Assembly (NCBI GenBank): GCA_002722175.1
Contig: PBKU01000050.1
Location: 62,001 to 126,000, forward strand
Length of the DNA: 64,000 nt
Source: Magnetovibrio sp.
Lineage (GTDB): Bacteria; Pseudomonadota; Alphaproteobacteria; Rhodospirillales; Casp-alpha2
Direction of reading: 5' to 3'
Shown one piece after another: positions 1 to 8,519 of this stretch. The notes beneath the pieces are model-generated. The model was given only the letters and a program-made list of their open reading frames with translations, made no database searches and had not been told where the DNA came from. Numbering within the stretch: position 1 is the stretch's first letter; the number at the start of each line of letters is the position of its first letter. Made by a program: the position numbers and the translations under genes.

Positions 1-35
1 TTTTTAACATTTTGGATCAAGGACTTATAAAAGTT

Positions 36-1457
36 ATGAACACATTGCCGTCACAGAATAACCAAGAAGAAATTATAGTTAGCAGGCTGATAGAAAAAGG
101 TCGGGCCGCTATGGCTAGGTTTGGAAAAGTTGATCAAGAAGGTGTTGATCTGGCTGTTACGGCGTTAGCATGGTCAATTTACCGTCCAGATAGAGCCCGT
201 GAATTAGCGGAGCTCGCAGTCAAAAATACAGGCCTAGGAAATGTTGATAGCAAAATTTTGAAAAATCAGCGGAAAACATTTGGAGCGCTGCGTGACTTAA
301 TGCGAGTTAAGACGGTTGGTATTATTGAAGAAGATTCCGAAAAAGGCTTAGTTAAATATGCCAAGCCGGTTGGTGTAGTAGGAGCCATTTGCCCTTCTAC
401 GAATCCCGCAGCCACGCCCGTCAATAAGGCGATGTTCGCAATAAAAGGGCGAAATAGTGTTATTATCGCCCCATCGCCAAGTGGTTTGACTACAACAACA
501 AAGACTGTTGATTACATGAGAATGGAACTTGACAAGATAGGAATGCCGGAAGACCTGGTTCAAGTTCTTCCTGCTCCTGTCAACAAACTGCTAACCCAAG
601 AATTAATGAAACAATCAGACTTAGTTGTTGTTACCGGTTCTCAAAACAATGTCAGGCGAGCCTATTCCTCCGGAACACCAGCAATAGGCGTTGGTGCTGG
701 CAACGTAACCGTGATAATCGACGAGTCGGCAGATCTAATAGACGCAGCAGGGAAAATTTGTGCGTCAAAGACGTTTGATAACTCCACATCGTGTTCATCG
801 GAAAACCAACTGATTATCTTGGAATCCATATATGATGAAGCAATAGAAGCACTTAAGGAAATGGGAGGATATTTGTGCAGCAAAGTTGAGAAAGAACAAT
901 TACGTGATCATCTTTGGATTAATGGAAAATTGAACAGAGAAATTATAGCTAAAGATGCGAATGTTTTGGCCGGGATATTCAAGTTTGCTGGTAAGGCTGA
1001 AAATGCGAAATTTTTTATGGTTGAAGATGAAAGGCCAGGACCTGGAAATCTGTTTGCCGATGAAAAACTATCCTTAGTTTTGACTATTTATAAAGCCAAG
1101 AATTTTAGGGAGTCCTTAAAAAAGGTAGATTCAATCATGGATGTATGTGGCCGAGGTCACTCGGTTGGGATTCATACAAAAGATATGAGGCATGCGGAAC
1201 AGTTAGCTGAAGAACTGGAAGTTGTTCGGGTCTTGGTTAATCAAGCCCATACGTATGGAAATGGGGGCGGCTTTGATAATGGCCTTAATTTTACTCTCTC
1301 TATGGGATGTGGGACCTGGGGTGGAAACTCAATTAGTGAAAACCTAAGCTACAAACACTTCATTAATACGACTTACCTTGTTAGGACAATTCCAGAAGAC
1401 AAACCTACAGAAAAAGAGCTATTTGGCGATTATTGGGAACGGTATGGGTCAGAATAG
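36..1457 (+). CDS. sauS: CoA-acylating aldehyde dehydrogenase, probable sulfoacetaldehyde dehydrogenase (SauS type)
   Basis: Probably oxidises an aldehyde to its acyl-CoA with NAD(P)+; the best candidate substrate is sulfoacetaldehyde, giving sulfoacetyl-CoA. The protein is about 473 residues from the ATG at 36 and has the acylating aldehyde dehydrogenase architecture: a cofactor domain containing PVGVVGAICPSTNP near residue 110, a VVTGS segment near 200, and a catalytic-cysteine region FDNSTSCSSEN with Cys near residue 253. The substrate is inferred from overall resemblance to SauS and from the neighbours, a two-subunit CoA ligase and a TauE/SafE exporter. An upstream in-frame TTG at 12 is possible. 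No in-frame stop separates the start from the window edge, so an earlier start is not excluded. Other acylating semialdehyde dehydrogenases (succinate or malonate semialdehyde) are the alternatives. The family is firm; the substrate is moderate. Confidence 0.75.
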   Translation: MNTLPSQNNQEEIIVSRLIEKGRAAMARFGKVDQEGVDLAVTALAWSIYRPDRARELAELAVKNTGLGNVDSKILKNQRKTFGALRDLMRVKTVGIIEEDSEKGLVKYAKPVGVVGAICPSTNPAATPVNKAMFAIKGRNSVIIAPSPSGLTTTTKTVDYMRMELDKIGMPEDLVQVLPAPVNKLLTQELMKQSDLVVVTGSQNNVRRAYSSGTPAIGVGAGNVTVIIDESADLIDAAGKICASKTFDNSTSCSSENQLIILESIYDEAIEALKEMGGYLCSKVEKEQLRDHLWINGKLNREIIAKDANVLAGIFKFAGKAENAKFFMVEDERPGPGNLFADEKLSLVLTIYKAKNFRESLKKVDSIMDVCGRGHSVGIHTKDMRHAEQLAEELEVVRVLVNQAHTYGNGGGFDNGLNFTLSMGCGTWGGNSISENLSYKHFINTTYLVRTIPEDKPTEKELFGDYWERYGSE

Positions 1458-1533
1458 GGGCGTTGGAGTTTTGTGATCAGGTATAGTTCTATAACCATCT
1501 TTTCTTCAATCCCTTTCTGGAAAAGGCTTCGGG

Positions 1534-2661
1534 ATGAATTTTAATGAACATGTAGGTAAAAGTTTGCTGGCGGTATATGGTATACCCGTTCCAGTTGGTG
1601 AGGTAGTTGAAACTGTCCAAGATGCAGTAGCTGCTGCAGCGAAAATTGGACCGGTAGTTGTTAAAGCGCAGGTCCCAATAGGGAAACGTGGAAAATCCGG
1701 AGGGGTCAGAGTAGCAGATACATCGGAAGAAGCAAAAATCGCTAGCGATTCTATTTTGGGAATGGCGATAGGCGAAAATATTGTCAAACAATTATTGATT
1801 GAAGAAAAAAAACCAATTGATCGCGAGTTCTATGCTGCAATTCTAACTGACGCAACAAGTAAGGGCCCAATGGTTCTTTTTTCCCCTTACGGAGGTGTTG
1901 ATGTGGAGAGTGTAGAGGGGGAAAAAGAGTCTCCAATGAAAAGCATTAATGTTGATATCCGGCAGGGTTTATCTTCTGTTTCAGTGTTGAAAATGCTGGC
2001 AGAGCTCGATTTAGGAGGAATTGAAAAGGAAATTGCTGATATTATTTTAAAGCTTTATGAGGCGTATTTAGCAGTTGATGCAGAGCTTCTAGAAATAAAT
2101 CCATTGGGGCTCTGTGGCAAACAGTTAGTGGCATTGGATTGCAAATTTACAATGGATGATTCGAGTGCAAAACGCCAAAAAGAGCTGGCGACCCAATGTT
2201 CGCCTGAACAGTTAACGGATTTAGAAAAAAAAGCGAAGCTGCTCGGATTAAACTATATTGAACTTGATGGCGATGTTGGCGTATTGGCGAATGGTGCGGG
2301 CTTAACAATGACAACTATGGATGTGGTTCGTAATTATGGAGGAAAACCATGTAATTTTCTTGAAATCGGTGGTGAGGCCTACATAAAAAGTAAGGAGGCA
2401 CTGACTTTTGTTTTGAAAAACAGGAAAATCAAGAGCTTAGTGATTAATTTCTGTGGTGCTTTCGCTCGGACAGATGTCATGACAGAAGGCATTATAAATG
2501 CTATCGATGAACTGAGGCCAGATCTACCGATTTTTTGGTCTGTTCATGGAACCGGTGATAAAGAAGCGACTAAAATGTTGAAGAAAAGGTTAGGAGTAGA
2601 ACCTCTTTCTACAATGGATGCTGCTTGCAAAGCGGCTGTTGTCGCAGCCAGTAAATACTAG
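1534..2661 (+). CDS. ADP-forming acyl-CoA synthetase beta subunit, SucC-like (possible sulfoacetate-CoA ligase subunit)
   Basis: Beta subunit of a succinyl-CoA-synthetase-type ligase, interconverting acyl-CoA + ADP + phosphate and acid + CoA + ATP. Residues 1 to about 220 form the ATP-grasp domain (opening NEHVGKSLLAVYGIPVP, later ELLEINPLGL with the metal-binding Glu/Asn). Residues of about 245-375 form the CoA-ligase domain (VGVLANGAGLTMTTMD, then NFLEIGGEA). Its length of 375 is close to the usual 385-390 for SucC. It lies 76 bp after the dehydrogenase gene and 121 bp before its alpha partner. A TCA-cycle sucC would normally sit with sucD-sucAB or mdh. Here the neighbour is an acylating aldehyde dehydrogenase, so I infer a pathway-specific ligase that removes CoA from the dehydrogenase product and conserves ATP. 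Malate thiokinase (MtkA) is an alternative relative. The start at 1534 is the first good ATG; its ribosome-binding site is weak. Confidence 0.7.
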   Translation: MNFNEHVGKSLLAVYGIPVPVGEVVETVQDAVAAAAKIGPVVVKAQVPIGKRGKSGGVRVADTSEEAKIASDSILGMAIGENIVKQLLIEEKKPIDREFYAAILTDATSKGPMVLFSPYGGVDVESVEGEKESPMKSINVDIRQGLSSVSVLKMLAELDLGGIEKEIADIILKLYEAYLAVDAELLEINPLGLCGKQLVALDCKFTMDDSSAKRQKELATQCSPEQLTDLEKKAKLLGLNYIELDGDVGVLANGAGLTMTTMDVVRNYGGKPCNFLEIGGEAYIKSKEALTFVLKNRKIKSLVINFCGAFARTDVMTEGIINAIDELRPDLPIFWSVHGTGDKEATKMLKKRLGVEPLSTMDAACKAAVVAASKY

Positions 2662-2782
2662 CGGGAAGGTTAGATAGAAGGTTTTAATCATCGATTAAAT
2701 TGTTTTAGAAAACCAGAATAGTAACAGCCTTGGGATACGTTGTTAACTGAGGTAAGGACATTCTTAAGTATCAAGATAACCT

Positions 2783-3655
2783 ATGATAGTCAGAAAAACA
2801 GATCGTATTATTATACAGGGCATAACGGGGAAGCAGGGGACTTTCTGGACCGAGCGCATGCAGGAGTATGGCAGCAATATTGTCGGGGGTGTCAATCCAA
2901 AAAAACCAGGTATAGTTCACTGCGGTGTTCCCGTAGTTGAGTCGGCAAAGAGTGCCCAGGAAGATATAGGTTTTGATATATCAGTCTTATTTATACCCCC
3001 TCTTGGTGTGAAGGACGCTGCACTTGATGCAATTCACGCTGGTGCAAAAGGGCTTGTTATATTAACCGAGCACGTTCCGGTGAAGGACGTGATGTACGTT
3101 CTTTCAGCAGCAAGGGAGAGGGGGGTCAAGGTATTAGGCCCTAACACCGCCGGGACCGTCACGCCACAAGAATGTTTTTGTGGATTCATGCCAGCCTTTA
3201 ACGAAAAGATTTTTCTGAAGGGGAGTGTTGGAGTGGTGTCCCGTTCGGGAAGCCTCGGGACACTGGTCTGCCTTAACATTGTGCAATCAGGTTTTGGAAT
3301 ATCTGCGTTTATTGGAATAGGGGGTGACCCGATTATTGGTACGACAACGTTGGATGCTGTTAAAGAGCTATATGAATTTGAAACGACCGATGCAATTGTT
3401 ATAGTCGGTGAGATCGGAGGAGATATGGAGGAAAGGGCAGCTGATTATATTGCGAACTTATCGAAACCGATTTGTGCATTTATTGCCGGTGCTGCTGCGC
3501 CTAAGGGGAAGAAGATGGGCCATGCGGGAGCAATAGTGATGGGCAACAAAGGAACTTATATCTCTAAAAAACGTTCCCTTGAAAAAGCGGGAGCCTTCGT
3601 TATGTCGACACCAGATCAGGTTGGTGCCACATTAAAAGAACATTTGAAAGTTTAA
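2783..3655 (+). CDS. ADP-forming acyl-CoA synthetase alpha subunit, SucD-like
   Basis: Alpha subunit partner of the preceding SucC-like protein. The N-terminal CoA-binding Rossmann domain shows IIQGITGKQGTFWTERM at residues 10-26 and VGGVNPKKPG at 34-43. The phosphohistidine lies in the motif KKMGHAGAIV, with His near residue 247, the same place as His246 of E. coli SucD. The length of 290 is normal for the family. Because the phosphorylated His and the nucleotide-subunit partner are both intact, the pair should be an active NDP-forming ligase. The substrate cannot be read from sequence. Adjacency to a SauS-like dehydrogenase suggests sulfoacetyl-CoA; malate, as in MtkAB, is the main alternative. 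Confidence 0.7.
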   Translation: MIVRKTDRIIIQGITGKQGTFWTERMQEYGSNIVGGVNPKKPGIVHCGVPVVESAKSAQEDIGFDISVLFIPPLGVKDAALDAIHAGAKGLVILTEHVPVKDVMYVLSAARERGVKVLGPNTAGTVTPQECFCGFMPAFNEKIFLKGSVGVVSRSGSLGTLVCLNIVQSGFGISAFIGIGGDPIIGTTTLDAVKELYEFETTDAIVIVGEIGGDMEERAADYIANLSKPICAFIAGAAAPKGKKMGHAGAIVMGNKGTYISKKRSLEKAGAFVMSTPDQVGATLKEHLKV

Positions 3656-3819
3656 TAATATAGAGAATTTTTTTTAAATAATCCTAGGTACGGTTTGGGA
3701 AACTTTCGTATGGAAAATACTCTCTTTGAGTTACTGTCGATTCAAAAATTTTCTAACCACAGTTTCAGCGTCTCTAGTTGTGGTTGAGCATTCCTGTTAT
3801 TTAAAGGAGATATGTAATA

Positions 3820-4572
3820 GTGTTTGGCTTAAGTGCCGAAGTGCTTATGTTGGTCGGCGTAGCATTAATAGCCGGTGGGATCGTGAAGGGCGTTACAGGC
3901 CTTGCACTGCCAATTGTTAGCCTAGCGATCACCATTAATTTTCTAGCGCCAAAGACAACTATCGCCCTCCTTGTGTTTCCAATACTTGTTACAAATTGCT
4001 GGCAGGCATTCCGAACAGGACTTTCTTTTAGCTTGTTTAGGAGATTCCGATTGTTGATAGTTCTGTTTATTATTTTTCTTGTTTTTTCTGCGACCATTGT
4101 GGTTGATTTAAAGACAGATATTCTTTTTCTGTGTTTGGGCGCAGCAGTTACTATTTTTGCTGTCAGTAACCTAGTCAAACCTCAAAGAAAGTCTTTAAGC
4201 CAGTATTATGAAAAAATAATTGGTCCCATTGCTGGCGTGTGTGGTGGTTTGCTTGGGGGGGTTTCGACAATGTGGGGGCCACCGATAACGATGTTTTTAG
4301 TGCTTTTGAATCTCGATAAAGATGAATGGGTGAGAGTTGTCGCCCTTATCTGGTTTGTCGGCTCCATACCCTTGACAATTACATATTTAAGCAATGGTAT
4401 CCTGAATATTGAAACAATACCTCTATCAATTTATGCGTGCATCCCAGGAATGATCGGTATTTTTATTGGCGAAAATCTTCGAAAAAGAGTTGAGCAGGAA
4501 AAGTTTCGGAAAATCTTGTTATGTCTATTGTTTGCAATTGGATTAGACCTTATCAGGAGGGCCTTTATTTGA
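3820..4572 (+). CDS. TauE/SafE (TSUP) family membrane exporter, possible sulfoacetate exporter
   Basis: Integral membrane protein of 250 residues with about seven to eight hydrophobic segments. Its half-repeats begin with glycine/proline motifs: GGIVKGVTGLALPIV near residue 20 and GGLLGGVSTMWGPP near residue 145, both typical of the sulfite exporter TauE/SafE family (PF01925). SafE of Neptuniibacter has been proposed to export sulfoacetate made from taurine. Placement downstream of a SauS-like dehydrogenase and a CoA ligase fits the same role, but sulfite export is also possible. The start is a GTG at 3820, chosen because a strong AAAGGAGA ribosome-binding site lies at 3803-3810. The gap to the SucD-like gene is 164 bp, so it may have its own promoter. 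Confidence 0.75.
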   Translation: MFGLSAEVLMLVGVALIAGGIVKGVTGLALPIVSLAITINFLAPKTTIALLVFPILVTNCWQAFRTGLSFSLFRRFRLLIVLFIIFLVFSATIVVDLKTDILFLCLGAAVTIFAVSNLVKPQRKSLSQYYEKIIGPIAGVCGGLLGGVSTMWGPPITMFLVLLNLDKDEWVRVVALIWFVGSIPLTITYLSNGILNIETIPLSIYACIPGMIGIFIGENLRKRVEQEKFRKILLCLLFAIGLDLIRRAFI

Positions 4573-4655
4573 TTGCTGATAATAAGGCCTGCATCAAGCT
4601 TGGAACGCTGCTGAGGAAGTTTATTTATTTGATTCTTGAAAAAACGTTATAGCGG

Positions 4656-5534
4656 TCACTGTTTCCCAGCAATTTTAATATAACGGTCATGAAGAAATTT
4701 CTGCCGGTCAATAGCTGCTTGATCAAGGTTTATAGATGCTGGGGTGTCATTTTCAAAATTCCCATACTTATCTTCCCCACGAACAAGAAGGGCAGAGTCA
4801 GAATCGTGTTTTGTTTGGTACACGTGAGGTGCTAAAAATTGGGCATTTAATCCAATGCGTCGACCCCGGCTATTGTTTGGCCCCGAGCTATGCAACGTCA
4901 GGCCATGATGAAAAGAAGCTTCACCTGGCCCAAGCTCACAATAAACAGCGGATTTATTTTGAACGCTCTTCACTGTCTGTCCCTGTAGTAATATATTCTT
5001 AGTATCATGTATCTTATGGTGTTTTTTTCGTCCAAATTTGTGCGATCCTGGAATCATTTTCATACAACCACTTTTGATCGAAGCAGGCGAAAGTGCTAGC
5101 CAGAGTGAGACCTGATCATCGTGACTCAACCCCCAGTAAGTTAAGTCTTGATGCCAGCTGACATGCGAACGATCGTTGGCTTCCTTGATGATATAAGTAA
5201 CGTTGTAGAGCAAAATATTAGGCCCGATTATGCGTTCAACAATATTAAGTACTGTAGGTAAAGTTACCAGCTTAAATGGCGAGGTTAAAACTGTATGAAT
5301 TTTGCTGCGATAATGCATCTTACCAACAATTGCTTCTGCATCTTCAAGGGCCTTCCGGTGTTGGTCAGCTTCCAAGCTGGAGAGCAAGCGAATAGGTGAA
5401 GCAAAACCGTTAACTTTGTATTGTGAAGCAATTGCATCCAAATCTGGAACTGACACCGATGTTTTCTCTTGCAAGTTATATTTGCACCCTATGACGGTAG
5501 CAGAAATATTTTGGATAATAAAAGAAAAAGTCAT
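4656..5534 (-). CDS. phytanoyl-CoA dioxygenase family protein (PhyH-like Fe(II)/2-oxoglutarate dioxygenase)
   Basis: Predicted non-heme iron, 2-oxoglutarate-dependent hydroxylase. The facial triad is visible: WHQD gives His and Asp near residues 128 and 130, and the distal His lies in GLTLHSSGPNNSRGRR near residue 216, followed by the 2-oxoglutarate-binding Arg. The segment SLWLALSPASIKSGCM with IPGSHK is characteristic of PhyH proteins. The protein is 292 residues, within the family range. The first 25 or so residues look poorly conserved in character, so a later non-ATG start is possible. The substrate is unknown. The gene converges on the exporter gene and diverges from the cobalamin operon, so its neighbours give no clear hint. 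Confidence 0.8.
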   Translation of the reverse strand: MTFSFIIQNISATVIGCKYNLQEKTSVSVPDLDAIASQYKVNGFASPIRLLSSLEADQHRKALEDAEAIVGKMHYRSKIHTVLTSPFKLVTLPTVLNIVERIIGPNILLYNVTYIIKEANDRSHVSWHQDLTYWGLSHDDQVSLWLALSPASIKSGCMKMIPGSHKFGRKKHHKIHDTKNILLQGQTVKSVQNKSAVYCELGPGEASFHHGLTLHSSGPNNSRGRRIGLNAQFLAPHVYQTKHDSDSALLVRGEDKYGNFENDTPASINLDQAAIDRQKFLHDRYIKIAGKQ

Positions 5535-5701
5535 TTACCCTAATGTTGCTCGACTTTGATTAGCTACTTTAAGTCTTTTCCCTTAGGGCGAAAAGTGTAT
5601 GCTATGCTTTAGGGTCACTGGCCGGAGACATGGATCAGCCAGCTTAGAGGAAATAGGAAGTTTCCTTTTTTGAGACGCTCGGAGGCAAAGGACCAAGCGA
5701 A
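5535..5701 (+). promoter_or_regulatory. leader of the cbiX operon with two stem-loops, the second terminator-like
   Basis: The 167-bp divergent gap contains a hairpin CTGGC/GCCAG (5618-5622 with 5638-5642) that encloses CGGAGACATGG. It is followed by AGGAAA/TTTCCT (5648-5653 with 5661-5666) and a T run to 5671, resembling a weak intrinsic terminator or attenuator upstream of cbiX. A five-codon frame, ATG at 5630 to TAG at 5647, lies between the stems. I see no recognisable B12-box, so I do not call a cobalamin riboswitch. GGAGG at 5681-5685 lies too far from the ATG at 5702 to be a strong ribosome-binding site. Confidence 0.35.
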
Positions 5702-6673
5702 ATGAACCAAAATCCAGCAATAATGATTTGTGGTCATGGAAGCCGAGACCAGGCAGCTGTTAATGAGTTCAACTCTCTAGCACGCCATATTAGGGAACGG
5801 TTGCCTGAGCATGAAATTGAAAGTGGTTTTTTGGAATTTGCTACTCCAGTTATCCGTACAGGTCTAGCAAAGCTAGTCGATAAAGGGGCTCAGCATATTG
5901 TGTGCTTGCCGGGGATGTTATTTGCTGCCGGCCATGTAAAAAACGATTTGCCATCAGAGATCAACAGCTTTTCCCTGGAATACCCTGGCATAGAAATATC
6001 TTATGGTCGAGAGCTGGCAATTGATATTCGCCTTTTGGAGGCTTGCAAAAAACGTATAGTAGAAGCAGAAAGAAAGGCGCAGAAACAAAGAAAACTAGGC
6101 AGAAAAGACACTTTGTTGATGGTCGTGGGTAGAGGAACCAGCGATCCAGATGCAAACTCCAATATTTCCAAAATCGGCCGTATGCTTTGGGAAGGAATGG
6201 GGTTTGGCTGGGGTGAAGTTAGTTTTTCAGGCGTGGCCTACCCTCTGGTTGACCAGGGCTTGCATCGATCATCCTTACTTGGCTTTAAGCGTATCATAGT
6301 TTTTCCGTACTTTTTGTTTACTGGAATCTTGGTCCGCCGAATTTATTCGTGGACTGACAAACTATCAAAAGAATATCCGGAAATCCAGTTTGTGAAGGCG
6401 GGATACCTTAATGCCCAGGAGCATGTCATTGATACCTTTGTGGAACGATATCAGGAAACCTTAACCGGTGAAAATAATATGAATTGCCAGCTATGTAAGT
6501 ATCGAGAAAAAATTATTGGTTATGAAGGTGATCAGGGCGCACCCCAGGCAGGTCACCACCATCACGTTAGAGGTATTGGAACGGACGGGTTAGACGCACA
6601 TGATCATGGCATCCATCATGGACACCATCATTTTCACGATACTGATGATGGAGGCGCAGATGAAGGGATATAA
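5702..6673 (+). CDS. cbiX: sirohydrochlorin cobaltochelatase CbiX, long form with Fe-S motif and His-rich tail
   Basis: Inserts Co2+ into sirohydrochlorin at the start of the early-cobalt ('anaerobic') corrin route. It has two chelatase repeats. The first contains GHGSRD at residues 11-16 and a second metal-site His near 78 in GMLFAAGHVKNDLP. The second repeat starts near 137 (TLLMVVGRGTSDPD). The C-terminus carries MNCQLC at residues 260-265, an exact MXCXXC motif known to hold an Fe-S cluster in Bacillus megaterium CbiX-L. A tail with about twelve histidines follows (residues 285-312), likely for metal storage or delivery. The 323-residue length fits the long form. The 3' end overlaps cobH, implying translational coupling. 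Confidence 0.9.
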   Translation: MNQNPAIMICGHGSRDQAAVNEFNSLARHIRERLPEHEIESGFLEFATPVIRTGLAKLVDKGAQHIVCLPGMLFAAGHVKNDLPSEINSFSLEYPGIEISYGRELAIDIRLLEACKKRIVEAERKAQKQRKLGRKDTLLMVVGRGTSDPDANSNISKIGRMLWEGMGFGWGEVSFSGVAYPLVDQGLHRSSLLGFKRIIVFPYFLFTGILVRRIYSWTDKLSKEYPEIQFVKAGYLNAQEHVIDTFVERYQETLTGENNMNCQLCKYREKIIGYEGDQGAPQAGHHHHVRGIGTDGLDAHDHGIHHGHHHFHDTDDGGADEGI

Positions 6674-7286
6674 CTTGACCCTTAATCCGGATGAAATCTA
6701 TCAGCGCTCTTTTTCTATTATTCGGGCTGAAGCATGTCTCGAAGGCTTGACCGCCACGATGGAAAACCTTGTCGTCCGTATCATACATTCTTGTGGGATA
6801 GTTGAGGTGGCGGATAGGTTGGTTTTTTCTGAAAGGGCAGCCGAATTAGGATCTCTAGCCTTAGAAGGGGGGGCTAACATTCTTGTCGACACAGAAATGG
6901 TTGAAAAGGGAATAATTCGTGGCAGGTTGCCCATGGGAAATAACGTTATCTGCACTTTGAACAACCAGCATGTGCGAAAAGTAGCCCGAAAAAATCTCAC
7001 AACAAGGTCTGCCGCTGCTGTCGAGTTATGGTCAGAGCATCTTGAAGGAGCGGTTGTGGCTATTGGAAATGCACCGACTGCACTATTCCATCTACTAGAG
7101 ATGATTGGGGCCGGGGCGCCAAAACCTTCCCTGATATTGGGCTTTCCGGTCGGATTTGTTGGCGCGGCTGAATCGAAGCAGGCATTAGCGGAAAACTCTT
7201 TTGGGCTATCTTATATTACACTCCCGGGCCGACTGGGAGGAAGTGCCATGGCTGCGGCTTCAGTTAATGCCCTTACTGAATGTTAA
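6660..7286 (+). CDS. cobH: precorrin-8X methylmutase CobH/CbiC
   Basis: Moves the C11 methyl group to C12, converting precorrin-8 to hydrogenobyrinic acid or its cobalt form. I chose the ATG at 6660, overlapping cbiX by 14 bases, because GGAGG lies just upstream at about 6649-6653. This start also puts the catalytic His of RIIHSCG exactly at residue 43, as in Pseudomonas denitrificans CobH. The resulting 208 residues match the family's usual length of about 210. Other family segments are NLVVRIIHSCGIVEVADR and GNAPTALFHLLEM. A longer frame from 6600 would add 20 non-homologous residues lying inside the cbiX His-rich region. Confidence 0.93.
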   Translation: MKGYNLTLNPDEIYQRSFSIIRAEACLEGLTATMENLVVRIIHSCGIVEVADRLVFSERAAELGSLALEGGANILVDTEMVEKGIIRGRLPMGNNVICTLNNQHVRKVARKNLTTRSAAAVELWSEHLEGAVVAIGNAPTALFHLLEMIGAGAPKPSLILGFPVGFVGAAESKQALAENSFGLSYITLPGRLGGSAMAAASVNALTEC

Positions 7287-7289
7287 TTG

Positions 7290-8519
7290 ATGACTCTTCA
7301 GCCAAGTATCACAGTCATTGGTATTGGTGAAGATGGCCTTGATGGCTTGGATAGCGCTGCGCAAAAGCGCATACGAGAAGCACGGCTTTTAGTCGGAGGA
7401 AAACGCCATCTGGATCTGATATCGAAATCCAGCAATCAGTCGCGCTTAATATGGGGGGCTGATTTCTCAAGCGCCTTACCGCGTTTAAAAGAAGCAAAAC
7501 CGAAGGATAGAATTGTGATTTTAGCAACAGGAGATCCTTTGTGGTTTGGTGTAGCAGAGCGGTTGATTAAGGAACTAAGCTCAAAGGTCATTGAAATTCT
7601 TCCAAACGTGAACGCTTTTTCTCTTGCAGCTGCTCGAATGCGATGGAGTTTGTCGGACCCGATGGTGAGAACGGTCTCAGTACATAGCCGGCCATTTTCT
7701 GGTATTAATTCGGAAATTTTTCATGGGCATTGTTTACTTGTCCTTTCAAAAAACAAGAAAAGCCCTGCTGAACTGGCTGCTTTACTTTCTATGCGTGGTT
7801 TTGGGAAAAGCCGAATGACCGTCTTAGAGAAAATGGGTGGATTGAACGAACGCCAAACAACCGGATTAGCGAGGGATAATTGGGATGCTCATAGATTTAC
7901 CAATTTAAATGTTGTTGCGATCCATTGTGAAAAGGGAAAAAACGTTGAAGAGTGGTCACTTTCTCCGGGCCTGCCGGAGGAGGCTTATAACCATGACGGA
8001 AAAATAACGAAAAGTGAAATACGCTCTGTTACTTTATCTGCTCTGAGGCCAATGCCTGGTGAAACCTTCTGGGATATCGGTTCTGGTTCTGGGTCAGTTT
8101 CAATTGAATGGTTAAGACTGTATCCATCGGTGCATGCATTTGCATTTGAAAAGGATAAGAGGCAACTTGCTCGGATTAAATCAAACGCACAAAAGCTTGG
8201 GGTCCCTCGTTTAAAAATTATTGATGGCAATGTCCCGGGGGCATTGGAAAAAGTTGATGCCAACCCAAACAAAATTTTTATTGGCGGTGGTATCTCAGAG
8301 CCTGGAGTAATAGGAGAATGCATCAATCGGTTGGTTGTTAATGGCCGTTTGGTTGTAAACGCTGTGACAATTGAGAGCAAACATCAATTGCTAACAACCT
8401 GGAAAAGATATGGGGGCGACCTGGTGAACATTTCGACCGCCTATGCGGGTCAAATCGGGCGGTTAAATGCATTTCGCCCATCCATGGAGGTAACCCAGTG
8501 GCGTTGGAAAAAAAATTAA
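7290..8519 (+). CDS. cobL: precorrin-6Y C5,15-methyltransferase (decarboxylating) CobL, CbiE-CbiT fusion
   Basis: Methylates C5 and C15 and removes the C12 acetate carboxyl of precorrin-6B. The N-terminal CbiE tetrapyrrole methylase domain (residues 1 to about 200) begins with SITVIGIGEDGLDGL and includes ILATGDPLWFGV. The C-terminal CbiT domain (about 235-409) has the SAM-binding motif FWDIGSGSGSVSIEW near 258-272 and IFIGGG near 330. The fused form is usual in proteobacterial CobL. It starts at the ATG at 7290, three bases after the cobH stop; a TTG at 7287 is an alternative. It overlaps cobI by 22 bases. Confidence 0.93.
   Translation: MTLQPSITVIGIGEDGLDGLDSAAQKRIREARLLVGGKRHLDLISKSSNQSRLIWGADFSSALPRLKEAKPKDRIVILATGDPLWFGVAERLIKELSSKVIEILPNVNAFSLAAARMRWSLSDPMVRTVSVHSRPFSGINSEIFHGHCLLVLSKNKKSPAELAALLSMRGFGKSRMTVLEKMGGLNERQTTGLARDNWDAHRFTNLNVVAIHCEKGKNVEEWSLSPGLPEEAYNHDGKITKSEIRSVTLSALRPMPGETFWDIGSGSGSVSIEWLRLYPSVHAFAFEKDKRQLARIKSNAQKLGVPRLKIIDGNVPGALEKVDANPNKIFIGGGISEPGVIGECINRLVVNGRLVVNAVTIESKHQLLTTWKRYGGDLVNISTAYAGQIGRLNAFRPSMEVTQWRWKKN

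Noticed and set aside
5535-5701. Cobalamin riboswitch ahead of cbiX
   Set aside because: CGGAGACATGG near 5623-5633 loosely recalls the 3' end of such riboswitches, but no B12-box or matching 5' half fits in the 90 bases upstream.
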